A stretch of 64,000 nt of DNA. It comes from Haliscomenobacter sp. (GTDB taxonomy: Bacteria; Bacteroidota; Bacteroidia; Chitinophagales; Saprospiraceae). Made by a program: the position numbers and the translations under genes. This document shows positions 43,992 to 52,769 of the stretch, piece by piece (position 1 is the stretch's first letter; the number at the start of each line of letters is the position of its first letter). The notes below the pieces were generated by a model that worked only from the letters and a program-made list of their open reading frames with translations, made no database searches and was not told where the DNA came from. Where the stretch lies: positions 124,001-188,000 of the forward strand of contig JADJHZ010000001.1 in the NCBI GenBank assembly GCA_016707205.1. The letters are read 5' to 3'.

Positions 43992-45251
43992 TCAGCGAAG
44001 AACGGAGGTCACATCGCCCCGCATGGTGGATTTTGGCGAAAAGTAGGCGAGGATATTGTCCACCCGCGCTTTCCCCGAAACATCGCTTTTGCCCAGCTTG
44101 GCCTTTATTTCCTGGATATCCACAAATCTGGGCGAGAAATCCATCCGCATATCTTCGATTTGGATGGGCGGGTATCCGGAGGACTGGTAAAGGACATCCT
44201 CCACCCGCATCGATCCCCGCAGGTTTACCGATTCGTATTGCTGCCGGTCTATTTGCGACATACGGGCTTTGGCGGCGATATTTGCCGATATTTTCCCCCT
44301 CAATCCCTTTACTCCCTCCATGGGAAACGCCTGGGCCAGTTCAGCCAGGTTGAGGATTCCATCCAATTTACCATCGACGTAAGGGTCGGACATGGGCGTG
44401 CGAAGGAAGAACATGGCATCGATCGGGTTGCGGCCAATATTCATACTGAGGAAAGGAACGTCTACTTCCAGGCTATCCAAAGCGGAAGCGTTATTCGCCA
44501 CCCTTACTTTGGCGTTGATCCCGGAAATGCCCAGGGGAAGGTCGGGATACTTGACGTTGGCGTCGTTCACATCCAAACGGATGTCATAGGAAGGCATCAG
44601 ATTCAGGGAGTCGTTATATACCCCGTTTACTTTTCCGGAGAGTTGGAATTTTCCTTCGGCGCGAACCGATTCATACCCCTTCATGTAGGCGCCGGGGATT
44701 AGCGACAGCAGGTCTTTGAATTCGTTTTCCGGCGAACTAATCCGAATGTCCATGTCGTAACCCTGTTCCAGCATCTGGAAAAAACCGTCGGCCTTCATTT
44801 TCAGTTCATTGATTTTCATGTTGTTCTCGCTGAATGTGTACAGGCTGCTGTCCTGATTAACCCGAAAAAGCGCATTAATTTGGGCTTTAGCGCAGTTGAG
44901 ATAACGGATACCGCCATAATCGACCGTCAGCGAATCCATCGTCGTCTCTGTATCCAGATTGTAAATGGTTGCGGATACGTCGCCCTTGCTTTTATGGTCC
45001 AGCCCGTTGATTTCCATGGCCATGTTCAAAGAAGCATCGTCGTAAACCATTGACCCGCCGCGGATAGTGATTTCGTCTAACGTGGCTAATGCCTCGTAGG
45101 GAGAAAGAATTTCCAGCGAATCGATTTCTTCCAGCTCTTCTTCAGGCTTGACGATATTGTAATTTGCGACGCCGTCTTCGGTAACGAGGACCCGTACTTT
45201 GGGCTTTTCCATATGCACCGCATTGACCTTGATGGGCATTTTGCTGTTCAA
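43992..45251 (-). CDS. AsmA-like protein, central part
   Basis: This is the middle of the AsmA-like gene: a repetitive beta-rich region typical of AsmA (VNAVHMEKPKVRVLVTEDGVANYNIVKP and SGKVNGVYNDSLNLMPSYD). The first Met here is internal; coding continues from LVEGEYLDISIDLRSVLNSKMPIKVN in the same frame upstream to about 45305. At the far end, MRGDVTSVL runs into a stop where one base is missing; the next frame reads SLIDANEWMAGEAPQDAAA. Confidence 0.75.
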   Translation of the reverse strand: MNSKMPIKVNAVHMEKPKVRVLVTEDGVANYNIVKPEEELEEIDSLEILSPYEALATLDEITIRGGSMVYDDASLNMAMEINGLDHKSKGDVSATIYNLDTETTMDSLTVDYGGIRYLNCAKAQINALFRVNQDSSLYTFSENNMKINELKMKADGFFQMLEQGYDMDIRISSPENEFKDLLSLIPGAYMKGYESVRAEGKFQLSGKVNGVYNDSLNLMPSYDIRLDVNDANVKYPDLPLGISGINAKVRVANNASALDSLEVDVPFLSMNIGRNPIDAMFFLRTPMSDPYVDGKLDGILNLAELAQAFPMEGVKGLRGKISANIAAKARMSQIDRQQYESVNLRGSMRVEDVLYQSSGYPPIQIEDMRMDFSPRFVDIQEIKAKLGKSDVSGKARVDNILAYFSPKSTMRGDVTSVLR

Positions 45252-45548
45252 GACGCTGCGAAGATCGATGCTGATGTCGAGGTATTCGCCCTCGACCAGA
45301 GGAATCCTTCAAACACGCCAATGCCGTTCACGGAAAGGTCGTTTAGCCGCATGGAGACATTGGGGAAATCCCGAAAAACGGAAAGCGAAACCGTTCCGAA
45401 AGCCACCTTGGCATTGAGGGTTTCGTTAATCATCCGTTTGACCGTTCGAGAAGCTGGTCTTTGAAGACAACTGGAATGGCAATCGCTGCTCCGAGCAACA
45501 AGGCGAATGCTAGTGCGCCCCAAAGAACTATTTTTTTAACGTTTTCAT
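45248..45548 (-). CDS. AsmA-like protein, N-terminal part
   Basis: The ATG at 45548 starts MKTLKK. One missing A in the T7 run at 45532-45538 breaks the frame, and with it restored the protein reads IVLWGALAFALLLGAAIAIPVVFKD, a membrane anchor/signal. A missing G near 45450 then connects LLER to VKRMINETLNAKVAFGTVSL, the typical AsmA beginning, and a third missing base near 45305 leads into the central part. With all corrections the gene spans 42332-45548, about 1,070 residues. Confidence 0.7.
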
Positions 45549-45786
45549 CGCAAAAGGAATTGAAAATCAGAAAAGCTGTTTTGTCGCCCCAATGGGGTTC
45601 TTCTTACTGGATGCATTCCGGCGCAAAAGCATAACAAATATAATGAACCCCAAATTAACCAAGCGCTTCCAGCAAGGGGATGGTTTATTCGTGGTATATT
45701 TGAATAACGAAAAAAGGGGGAGGAAAGGTACTTGTACGCCCGGAAGCCGGGGTAGAAAACCTTTTTCGTACTTTAAAGATGCACTT

Positions 45787-46593
45787 ATGACCGGATACCA
45801 ATTGATTGAGGACCAGGCAGGATTGGAAGCATTTGCTTCCCGAAACAAAGGGATTGAATGGATGTGTTTCGACACGGAATTTGTAGGAGAAAAGCGTTTT
45901 TTTACCCGCCTGTGCCTGATGCAGGTGGCTACGCGTTTTGGAAATTATCTGATTGATCCTTTTCTTATCCCTGACTTGGGACCCGTACTTCGAATGATCC
46001 AGGATCCAACTATCGTCAAAGTGACGCATGCCGGAGAAAATGACTACCGGCTGATGTTCGGCTTATACGGAATCCTTCCGTCCAATGTGTTTGATACCCA
46101 GATAGCCGCTGGATTTATGGGTTATAAGTACCCTGTTTCTTTTAAGCGCCTGGTTGAATCGGAGCTTCGGATTAATCTAAAGAAAGGCTATACCGTTGCC
46201 GATTGGGAATCCCGGCCTTTTAAAGCGTCTCAATTGGAGTATGCTTTGGAAGATGTTCTGCCGCTGCATCCTTTATGGGAGGCGCAGCGGGAAAAACTGC
46301 GCCATCTAGGCCATTTGTCCTGGGCGATGGAGGAATTCCGGGAACTGGAACAAGAGAGCTACTATGCCAAAGATCCTTACCACGAAGCATTGCACAGCCA
46401 ACTGATGCGGTCTTTGAATAAAAAAGAACAGATTTTTTTACTGCGTTTGTTTGAATGGAGGAAGGAGCAGGCCCAGCAGCGCAACCATTCCCGGGAAATG
46501 ATTCTTTCCAGCAAGCTGATCCCGCATATTGTGAAAGGAATCCGGTCGGAAAGGAAGCCCTGCTGGACAACCGCAGGGTGCCCTCCAAACTGA
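45787..46593 (+). CDS. rnd: Ribonuclease D, N-terminal part (frameshifted gene 45787-46954)
   Basis: The RNase D-type 3'-5' exoribonuclease is involved in tRNA and stable-RNA 3' trimming. DEDDy motifs are visible: FDTEFVGEKRFF (exo I), VTHAGENDYRLM and FDTQIAAGFMGY (exo II), and YALEDVLPLHPLW (exo III Tyr/Asp region). An HRDC-like region follows from about residue 200. The frame breaks near 46545-46555 after IVKGIRS; reading on gives GKEALLDNRRVPSKLIHDHWGVYEELF in the next frame, then a further shift at about 46640. The start at 45787 (MTGYQLIEDQAGLEAF) is chosen; upstream open frame is unrelated. Confidence 0.8.
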   Translation: MTGYQLIEDQAGLEAFASRNKGIEWMCFDTEFVGEKRFFTRLCLMQVATRFGNYLIDPFLIPDLGPVLRMIQDPTIVKVTHAGENDYRLMFGLYGILPSNVFDTQIAAGFMGYKYPVSFKRLVESELRINLKKGYTVADWESRPFKASQLEYALEDVLPLHPLWEAQREKLRHLGHLSWAMEEFRELEQESYYAKDPYHEALHSQLMRSLNKKEQIFLLRLFEWRKEQAQQRNHSREMILSSKLIPHIVKGIRSERKPCWTTAGCPPN

Positions 46594-46661
46594 TCCATGA
46601 TCATTGGGGCGTTTATGAAGAATTGTTCCATCGCTCCCTACGGATGAAGAACGCCTGCTGA
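46455..46661 (+). CDS. rnd: Ribonuclease D, second part
   Basis: This is a continuation of rnd in frame from about 46550 to 46640: GKEALLDNRRVPSKLIHDHWGVYEELFHRSL. The beginning and end of this open frame are not real. The next missing base near 46638 moves coding into the following frame (TDEERLLKRIQGEEEENPRE). Confidence 0.65.
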   Translation: MEEGAGPAAQPFPGNDSFQQADPAYCERNPVGKEALLDNRRVPSKLIHDHWGVYEELFHRSLRMKNAC

Positions 46662-46705
46662 AACGCATTCAAGGGGAAGAAGAAGAAAACCCACGAGAAG
46701 AAATT

Positions 46706-46954
46706 TTGCTCGAACTCCTGTATCTGATCGTTCGCCATCATTGCCTGGACAGCGGGATTTCATCCAATATTGCCCTTCCGCGAAACTTGCTTCGAAAGAT
46801 CCAGGAAGAACCGGCACAAGCCAGGGAACTTTTCGGAAAAGGCTGGCGGAGTGAATTGTTTGGAGCGCGTTTTGCGCAGTGGTTTGAAGAGTACCAACGG
46901 ATGAACATCCACATTTTAGACAACCGGATTGAATTGCGTCTGGACCATGAGTGA
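46706..46954 (+). CDS. rnd: Ribonuclease D, C-terminal part
   Basis: This is the end of rnd in its third frame, coding from about 46640. The helical segment LLELLYLIVRHHCLDSGISS and IALPRNLLRKIQEEPAQARELFGKGWRSELFG form the C-terminal HRDC-like domain. The stop at 46952-46954 overlaps the ATG (46947) of the ABC ATPase gene. Confidence 0.65.
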   Translation: MLELLYLIVRHHCLDSGISSNIALPRNLLRKIQEEPAQARELFGKGWRSELFGARFAQWFEEYQRMNIHILDNRIELRLDHE

Positions 46955-47049
46955 ACCCGCCGGAAGCTTTCCCCAGGTAGTTCCCCTTTGCCGTTGCTTC
47001 GGGTGCGGAACTTGCGCATTTCCTTTGCCAGGGACGATGGTTCACCACG

Positions 47050-47898
47050 GTGGTGTACGACCTGAGTTTTGATCTTTTTTCCGGGGAAACCCTGGGCTTG
47101 GTGGGAGAATCGGGCTCTGGCAAAACGATGATCGCTCTGGCGATCTCGGGATTGCTTTCTCCGGCAGCCATCGTGGGACAGGGGCAGATCGCCTTTCTAA
47201 GCAAGTCGGGAAAAGTGCTGGATCTGAGCCGCCCGTCTTCTGCCGATTTTCGGATAACCAGAGGCGCAGAAATTGGGTTTATTTTCCAGGAACCCGGCAC
47301 TTCGCTCAATCCGGTTATGCCCTGTGGGGTTCAAATCAGGGAGGCGATCCAGTTGCATCAGAACCTGTCCCGGAAGCAAGCGGAAACATTAGCCATGGAG
47401 TGGATTTCGCGGGTGAAAATGGACGACCCGGAGCGCATTTACCGGTCTTTTCCGCATCAACTTTCCGGAGGACAAAAGCAGCGGGTGGTCATTGCGATGG
47501 CCATGTGTGCCGCGCCCCGGCTCCTGATTGCCGATGAGCCAACCACCGCTTTGGATGTAACCGTACAGGCGGAAATCCTTCGCTTAATCAAAGCGCTTCA
47601 GTCGGAGTTCGGGACTGCTGTTTTGTTTATTTCCCATGATTTAAATGTAGTTGCGGAAGTCGCCGACCGGGTTTGTGTCTTGAAAGAGGGGAAATTGATC
47701 GAGGAGAATCGTGTAGAAGAGCTATTTAAAAACCCCAAACATCCCTATTCTAAGGCGTTGATGGAGTGCAGGCCAAGCTTGCGCCAACCGCCCCGCAGCC
47801 TTCCCACCCTGGCTTTTTTGAAAACCGGGAAAATGCCCAAATGCAACCCAAAGAAAGCGCTCAAAGCCTCGAGGCTCCGGGATATCCGCTGCTTGTAG
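47050..47898 (+). CDS. Peptide-type ABC transporter, first ATPase domain (frameshifted gene 46947-48676)
   Basis: This is the first half of a dual-ATPase protein of the oligopeptide/dipeptide (Dpp/Opp/GsiA) group. Walker A is GESGSGKTM, the Q-loop lies in FIFQEPGTSLNPV, the signature is LSGGQKQRVVIAMAM, Walker B is LLIADEPTTALDVT and the H-loop is FISHDLNVV. The true start is most likely the ATG at 46947, which overlaps the rnd stop: MSEPAGSFPQVVP, then after one missing C near 46983, PLPLLRVRNLRISFARDD, and after another near 47040, FTTVVYDLSFDL. The C-terminal 40 residues after MECRP are out of frame. No permease or binding-protein gene is nearby. Confidence 0.75.
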   Translation: MVYDLSFDLFSGETLGLVGESGSGKTMIALAISGLLSPAAIVGQGQIAFLSKSGKVLDLSRPSSADFRITRGAEIGFIFQEPGTSLNPVMPCGVQIREAIQLHQNLSRKQAETLAMEWISRVKMDDPERIYRSFPHQLSGGQKQRVVIAMAMCAAPRLLIADEPTTALDVTVQAEILRLIKALQSEFGTAVLFISHDLNVVAEVADRVCVLKEGKLIEENRVEELFKNPKHPYSKALMECRPSLRQPPRSLPTLAFLKTGKMPKCNPKKALKASRLRDIRCL

Positions 47899-48650
47899 TC
47901 CAGAACCTGTCTGCATGGTACCCCCAAGCCCAGGCTGGCCTGGGCTGGTGGAAGCCAAAAAATTGGACAAAAGCCCTTGACGGGGTGAGCTTTGAGGCCT
48001 TTCAGGGAGAAACCCTGGGTATTGTCGGAGAATCGGGTTGCGGTAAGTCGACGTTGGCTAAAACCCTGCTTGGGCTTATACCTCCTCATGCCGGGAACGT
48101 TTTTTTCGAAGGCAGAGCGATTCTTAGCGCACCTCCAGAGGATTGGCCTGCTCTGCGCCGGCAGTTGCAGATGATTTTTCAGGATCCCTTTTCTTCTTTA
48201 AACCCCCGGATTACCGCACTGAATTCTATCCTGGAACCGCTCCGGTATCACCAAATCGGGGAATCCGAACAGGCCCGTCAGGAATGGGCAAAAGAGATTG
48301 TAACCAAAGTAGGGCTGGATTACAGAACGTTGAACCGTTATCCGCACGCGTTTTCCGGTGGGCAGCGGCAGCGAATAAGCATCGCCAGGGCCCTGACGCT
48401 GAAACCCAGGTTTTTGGTATGCGACGAATCAGTGTCTTCGCTCGACGCTTCCGTCCAGGCCCAGGTGCTCAATTTGCTGAAAGACGTTCAGGAAGAATTC
48501 GGACTGACCTATCTCTTTATTTCTCACGATTTGTCGGTCATCCGCTTCATGAGCAATCGGATATTGGTAATGAACGAGGGAAAATCATTGAATCCGGAAA
48601 GTCGGAAGAGATCCTTTCCAATCCCTGCGACCCCTACACCAAGCGATTGA
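47766..48650 (+). CDS. Peptide-type ABC transporter, second ATPase domain
   Basis: This is the second half of the dual-ATPase gene, in frame from about 47773 (KLAPTAPQPSHPGF). It has Walker A GESGCGKST, Q-loop MIFQDPFSSLNPR (typical of Opp/DppF), signature FSGGQRQRISIARAL, Walker B FLVCDESVSSLDAS and H-loop FISHDLSVI. The end is out of frame: one missing G near 48581 turns MNEGKSLN into MNEGKIIESGKSEEILSNPCD, and the real stop is at 48674-48676 after LIKAIPGNF. Two fused ATPases in one chain, as in GsiA-like proteins, are common in Bacteroidota. Confidence 0.75.
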   Translation: MQAKLAPTAPQPSHPGFFENRENAQMQPKESAQSLEAPGYPLLVVQNLSAWYPQAQAGLGWWKPKNWTKALDGVSFEAFQGETLGIVGESGCGKSTLAKTLLGLIPPHAGNVFFEGRAILSAPPEDWPALRRQLQMIFQDPFSSLNPRITALNSILEPLRYHQIGESEQARQEWAKEIVTKVGLDYRTLNRYPHAFSGGQRQRISIARALTLKPRFLVCDESVSSLDASVQAQVLNLLKDVQEEFGLTYLFISHDLSVIRFMSNRILVMNEGKSLNPESRKRSFPIPATPTPSD

Positions 48651-48766
48651 TCAAGGCAATTCCAGGAAATTTTTAAAAAAAAGGTGGATTTTTGCAACCC
48701 TTTCCGAAATTCAACCGTCTTTCAGACCAAAGGCTTGAATTAATCGGCCAATACGTTTCCCTTCCC

Positions 48767-48797
48767 TTGAATGGAGACGGAACATAGCGTATATTTG
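48767..48797 (+). promoter_or_regulatory. Bacteroidetes-type promoter
   Basis: TATATTTG at 48790-48797 matches TAnnTTTG exactly, with TTG at 48767-48769, 20 bases apart. A start near 48804 gives a short leader for the ATG at 48827. Confidence 0.6.
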
Positions 48798-48826
48798 TTT
48801 GTCAAAATAGTCCATAACCCTTTGAA

Positions 48827-49069
48827 ATGAAGCGAAAGCCAAGTCCTCGATCGATATTGATTGCCCTGACCATTATGGCAAGCATTTCCTCCTATATCTT
48901 CATGAACCAGGACATCCGAAATGCTGCGCTGATCCATCCGTTGGAACAGGCAGGTCCTTCCTCTTTGGAGGAGGAAAGCGCTGAACTTGCCTCTCCAAAT
49001 CCGCTGGCTGATTTGAAATTATTCCAGAAGCTTCTGGAGGTAGGTAAGCGATTTATTCCCGCAACTTAA
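48827..49069 (+). CDS. Small hypothetical membrane-anchored protein
   Basis: The 80-residue product has one hydrophobic segment near residues 9-26 (SILIALTIMASISSYIF) and a mostly acidic C-terminal part. It is preceded by a well-formed promoter. It has no double-glycine leader. It is separated from the convergent metallo-hydrolase gene by 10 bases. I do not recognise a family. Confidence 0.55.
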   Translation: MKRKPSPRSILIALTIMASISSYIFMNQDIRNAALIHPLEQAGPSSLEEESAELASPNPLADLKLFQKLLEVGKRFIPAT

Positions 49070-49079
49070 TCTTATTCCC

Positions 49080-49973
49080 TCAAGCGGAGGGTTCCAGTTT
49101 TTTACTCCAATACCTCAACAAACCAGTTACGCTCATCCAGGAAGGGTTTGCCGCCTCGTATTGAGCGAGGCCCAACTGATCTATTCCTTTTTCTTTCAGG
49201 TGGTTTGCCACAAAAGTCTGGAACAGCGGAGTGATTTCTTCCTGGGGGATTTGTTTTTCGTAAAAAGGCAGCATCCAATTGGCCCAGGAGCGCAATTGTT
49301 CTTCCAGCTGACTCAGGTGGTCTGATACCGCGTGGACCGGCCCGAAGTGGGTTAAATACATAGCTTCCAGATCCAGGCTTCGCAGCAACCGGATAGATTG
49401 CTCCCAGTCTTCCACGTTGATGTCAGGTGGCGGACAAGGAGGAACGACCAGGTGATCCGCGATCTTCACTCCGCCAACATCTCCTGTGAATGCGACATTT
49501 TCCAGCTGCCAGACGATGTGATGGACGGCATGCCCGGGCGTATGCCAGGCTTGCAGTTGACGGCCTCCGATATCGACCCTTTCTCCATGACCCACCGTTA
49601 TGAGGTTTTGCGGCGCAATGGGGCGCATGTCTCCCCATAGGGAATCCATCTCGTCCTGGTAGATACGCCGGGCGGATTGCATGAGGCGTTCGGGTTGGAG
49701 CAGGTGTTTTTCGCCGAAAGGATGCACATACACTGTGGCGCCGCGCTCGGCGAGCGCCCAGGCTGCGCCTGCATGATCCAGGTGAATATGCGTCAGGAAC
49801 ACATACCGGACATCGTCCAGACTATACCCGAGGGCGTGCAATTCGGCTTCCAGGCGGGGAAAAGTAGCGTAGGGGCCGGTTTCGACCAAAGCAACCCCGT
49901 GCTCCAGGGGGATAAGGAAGGAAGCGATCGTTTCCGGAAGTTGCTTAAAGTGTAGGTCTAAGACATGGATCAT
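49080..49973 (-). CDS. Metallo-beta-lactamase fold hydrolase
   Basis: The 297-residue protein has the MBL motif THIHLDHAG (about 61-69) and later metal ligands (HTPGHAVHHIV, FTGDVGGVKI, LTHFGPVH). It is a member of the glyoxalase II-like/MBL-fold group without a flavodiiron or RNase Z extension. The substrate cannot be inferred. It starts 18 bases downstream of the acyl-CoA dehydrogenase gene on the same strand, so the two probably share a transcript. Confidence 0.85.
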   Translation of the reverse strand: MIHVLDLHFKQLPETIASFLIPLEHGVALVETGPYATFPRLEAELHALGYSLDDVRYVFLTHIHLDHAGAAWALAERGATVYVHPFGEKHLLQPERLMQSARRIYQDEMDSLWGDMRPIAPQNLITVGHGERVDIGGRQLQAWHTPGHAVHHIVWQLENVAFTGDVGGVKIADHLVVPPCPPPDINVEDWEQSIRLLRSLDLEAMYLTHFGPVHAVSDHLSQLEEQLRSWANWMLPFYEKQIPQEEITPLFQTFVANHLKEKGIDQLGLAQYEAANPSWMSVTGLLRYWSKKLEPSA

Positions 49974-49991
49974 GAGGAGCGGTGTTGACTT

Positions 49992-51800
49992 TTAATGGAG
50001 AAATTCCGGTTTGGTTTCCAGGGTTACCCGGACGGCGCTGTTTAGACGGGCTTCCAGAGCGAGCGTTTTAGGAAGTTCATATTCAAAGAAGTAACGCAAG
50101 GTTTGGATTTTCCCCAGGTAGAATTGGGCTTCTGCGCCTTGCAGATTTTTTTCCAAGCCTTTCATAGCGGCAATTCCTTGCTCCATCCAAACCCATCCGG
50201 CGGCCAGATGCCCCATAAATTCGAGGTACAACGTAGCATCCGCCAGAAAAACCTCAGGAGTCTCGGCCATCGCTGTCTGGATCAGCTTCATTGTGGTTTG
50301 ATGGAGGGCAGCAGCTCTTTGGGCAAGCATTTCAGCGTAGGGGGCCAACTCCGGATAGGAACGCCCCTGATCGATCGCCGATTTTACTTCTTTCATCAGC
50401 AAGGACACCGCTTTGCCTTCGGCGAGGAAGATTTTTCTGCTGAGCAAGTCGATTCCATGGATGCCGGTAGTTCCTTCGTAGATTGCATTGACGCGGATAT
50501 CGCGGTAGTATTGTTCCAATGGAAAATCGTCGGTATAGCCCGCGCCGCCAAGCACCTGCATCCCTTGGCTAACGGAAAGGATGCCCATTTCTGCAGGATA
50601 CGATTTAGCCACCGGGGTGAGTAATTCCAACAGGTACCCTGCTTCTATGGCGCGATCGCCCTCTGCCGCATGCGTGAGATCGGCGTAATAACTGCACTTA
50701 AGCAGGATGCCAAGGCTACCCTCAATTACGGCTTTTTGAAAAAGGAGCATTCGGCGAACATCGGCGTGCTCAATAATTAAAACCGGCGCTTGGGTATGAT
50801 CTTTATTGGACGGATGGCGCCCCTGGGAGCGCTCATGCGCATATTTCAAGGAGGCGTAGTAAGCCGCCGATGCGGACCCCGTTGCCATTAATCCGGTGCC
50901 AATTCGGGCTTCGTTCATCATTTGGAACATGTAGGAAAGCCCTTTATTCGGTTCTCCTACCAGATAACCCAGGCAATCGCCTTGTTCTCCCAGCATAAGG
51001 TGGGCTGCCACGTATCCTTTTTGGCCCATTTTGCCGTAAATGCCGGCAGTAGTCACATGGTTGTCTTTGAGGCCCTCGGCGGAAGGCATAAATTTAGGCA
51101 CAACAAACAGAGAAATGCCTTTGGTTCCCGCCGGCGCTCCTTCGATCCGGGCTAACAACAGGTGCACCACATTCTCTACCGCGTCGTGGTCGCCACCGGA
51201 AATGTATATTTTTTGCCCCTTTATCCGGTACAGGTCATTACCTGCCGGTTGGGCCGAAGAAATAATGTCCGATAAGGAACTGCCGGCCTGGGGTTCCGTT
51301 AAGGCCATCGTGCCCTGCCAATCCCCATGGTACATCCGTTCGAGGAAGAGGTCCTTCAGGTCCTGGGATCCAAAGGTCCGGATCAGGTTCGCGGCGCCTG
51401 CAGTCAGGAATGGATGGCTTGCCAGATTGGCATTGGCGGCATAAAAAAGGAAAAGACCGGCATTGTGGAGAACGAGGGGCATTTGTTGTCCCCCGTCGCT
51501 GAAAGGCTGGGGCGCTGAGATCCAGCCTCCATCGGCAATGGCCTTTATCCCCGGTTTCATAGCCGGATGCACCCGAACTTGTTCCCCGTCGAAATAGGCT
51601 TTGTCTTTGTCCATCGCCCGGTAATAGGGAAAAAGATACCGGTCTGCAAGTTGTTTGGCCGCATCCAGAGTTAGTTCAAACGCCTCCCGGTCATATCCCT
51701 CAAACCGGGACAAAGCGCTTAGGCCAGGACTGTCCAATACCTCAAAAAGAAGGAAGCGGAGGTTTCTTTGGCTGGCGTAGGATTCTTTGGGAAGTTGCAT
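49992..51800 (-). CDS. Acyl-CoA dehydrogenase with C-terminal extension
   Basis: The 602-residue flavoprotein catalyses alpha,beta-dehydrogenation of acyl-CoA. FAD-binding MALTEPQAGSSLSDI and YISGGDHD, the C-terminal domain with YRDIRVNAIYEGTTGIHGIDLL carrying the catalytic Glu, and an additional C-terminal helical region (from about 470, AcylCoA_DH_C-type) are visible. The length of about 600 residues and the extension match the FadE5/DmdC-like subgroup rather than the 380-residue short-chain enzymes. The MBL hydrolase follows 18 bases downstream. Confidence 0.9.
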   Translation of the reverse strand: MQLPKESYASQRNLRFLLFEVLDSPGLSALSRFEGYDREAFELTLDAAKQLADRYLFPYYRAMDKDKAYFDGEQVRVHPAMKPGIKAIADGGWISAPQPFSDGGQQMPLVLHNAGLFLFYAANANLASHPFLTAGAANLIRTFGSQDLKDLFLERMYHGDWQGTMALTEPQAGSSLSDIISSAQPAGNDLYRIKGQKIYISGGDHDAVENVVHLLLARIEGAPAGTKGISLFVVPKFMPSAEGLKDNHVTTAGIYGKMGQKGYVAAHLMLGEQGDCLGYLVGEPNKGLSYMFQMMNEARIGTGLMATGSASAAYYASLKYAHERSQGRHPSNKDHTQAPVLIIEHADVRRMLLFQKAVIEGSLGILLKCSYYADLTHAAEGDRAIEAGYLLELLTPVAKSYPAEMGILSVSQGMQVLGGAGYTDDFPLEQYYRDIRVNAIYEGTTGIHGIDLLSRKIFLAEGKAVSLLMKEVKSAIDQGRSYPELAPYAEMLAQRAAALHQTTMKLIQTAMAETPEVFLADATLYLEFMGHLAAGWVWMEQGIAAMKGLEKNLQGAEAQFYLGKIQTLRYFFEYELPKTLALEARLNSAVRVTLETKPEFLH

Positions 51801-51843
51801 TTAGTTGGAATTTATACCCAAAATACGGAGCTTCTCGACATTA

Positions 51844-52056
51844 TCATTCAAATACATTTCCAAGTCCATTCAAAAACTCCTTTACGCCCATCCGGCGGCG
51901 TCCGGCTAATTGTAATTCGAGCACATCGATCTCCCCGTCGAGGGTTGAAATATGGAGGCGGCTTTTTCGATCCGTGTAGATGGTTCCAGGAGGGTTGGGG
52001 AGGAAATTTCCTTTTTCTCCGCGCGAAATATTTTTATTTCCTGATCGCGGTACCAC
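51844..52056 (-). CDS. fmt: Methionyl-tRNA formyltransferase, C-terminal tail
   Basis: This is a continuation of fmt in frame from about 51985: GTIYTDRKSRLHISTLDGEIDVLELQLAGRRRMGVKEFLNGLGNVFE. The LAGRRRMGVKEFLNG ending is the typical end of Fmt. The first Met of this open frame is not a real start. Confidence 0.75.
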   Translation of the reverse strand: MVPRSGNKNISRGEKGNFLPNPPGTIYTDRKSRLHISTLDGEIDVLELQLAGRRRMGVKEFLNGLGNVFE

Positions 52057-52769
52057 ATCCAGGCGCCGGGACTTGGACTCATGCCCCGAATGAAATTATG
52101 CACCTGATTGGTGGATTGGGAAAAATCGATTTGGCAGGTTTCGCGAAAGATTTTTGGGGCAAGGGTTACCTGGCTTTCGTCCTGGACTTTGGAGCTGACG
52201 GGCCCGTGAGCTATTGCGGCAGTCGTTTTTAGCACTAGTTGAGCGCCCAGGAGCATCATGCGGTCGTGGAGTTCGCCCGCCGTCTCGTTGTCTCCAACGG
52301 GCAGGGATTCCTGAAAAAGGATAGACCCGGTATCGATCTCCTTATTCAGAAAAAAGGTGGTTACGCCCGTTTCCTTCTCTCCCCGGATGATCGCCCAATT
52401 AATAGGGGCAGCTCCCCTGTATTTTGGGAGCAGGGAGCCATGGAGGTTAAAGGTCCCGTATTCGGGCATGGTAAAAACTGGTTCCGGAAGCATTCGGAAA
52501 GCCACTACGACCTGTAAATTGGCTTCCAGAGCGGCAAGTGATGCCAGAAAATCAGGAGATTTTAGGTTTGGCGGCTGCAATAGGGTCAATCCGGCTTCCC
52601 GGGCGCATTTTTTCACGGGAGATTCCTGCAGCGCTTTTTTATCGCGGGCTCCCGGCTTATCGGTGGCAGTAACGACGCCGGCTACGTCAAACCCGTTTTC
52701 AAGCAAAATCTCGAGGGAGGGCACTGCAAACTCAGGAGTTCCAAAAAATACAATTCGCAAATTTCGCAT
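51906..52769 (-). CDS. fmt: Methionyl-tRNA formyltransferase, N-terminal part (frameshifted gene 51844-52769)
   Basis: The enzyme formylates initiator Met-tRNA using 10-formyl-THF. RIVFFGTPEFAVPSL is the family start, and the catalytic Asn-His region FNLHGSLLPKYRGAAPINWAI and TGVTTFFLNKEIDTGSI are intact. A C-terminal OB-like domain starts near residue 205. The frame goes wrong near 51985 after KEISSPT; one missing base would continue into PPGTIYTDRKSRLHISTLDG, giving a normal length of about 307 residues. The 60 bases upstream include the palindrome at 52829-52905. Confidence 0.85.
   Translation of the reverse strand: MRNLRIVFFGTPEFAVPSLEILLENGFDVAGVVTATDKPGARDKKALQESPVKKCAREAGLTLLQPPNLKSPDFLASLAALEANLQVVVAFRMLPEPVFTMPEYGTFNLHGSLLPKYRGAAPINWAIIRGEKETGVTTFFLNKEIDTGSILFQESLPVGDNETAGELHDRMMLLGAQLVLKTTAAIAHGPVSSKVQDESQVTLAPKIFRETCQIDFSQSTNQVHNFIRGMSPSPGAWMWYRDQEIKIFRAEKKEISSPTLLEPSTRIEKAASIFQPSTGRSMCSNYN

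Noticed and set aside
43941..44702. A 253-codon plus-strand frame within the AsmA-like gene
   Set aside because: The minus-strand AsmA reading has clear family repeats; the plus frame has none.
48827..49069. The 80-residue membrane protein considered as cargo of the C39 exporter
   Set aside because: It has no GG/GA cleavage motif and its N-terminus is a membrane helix, not a leader of that type.
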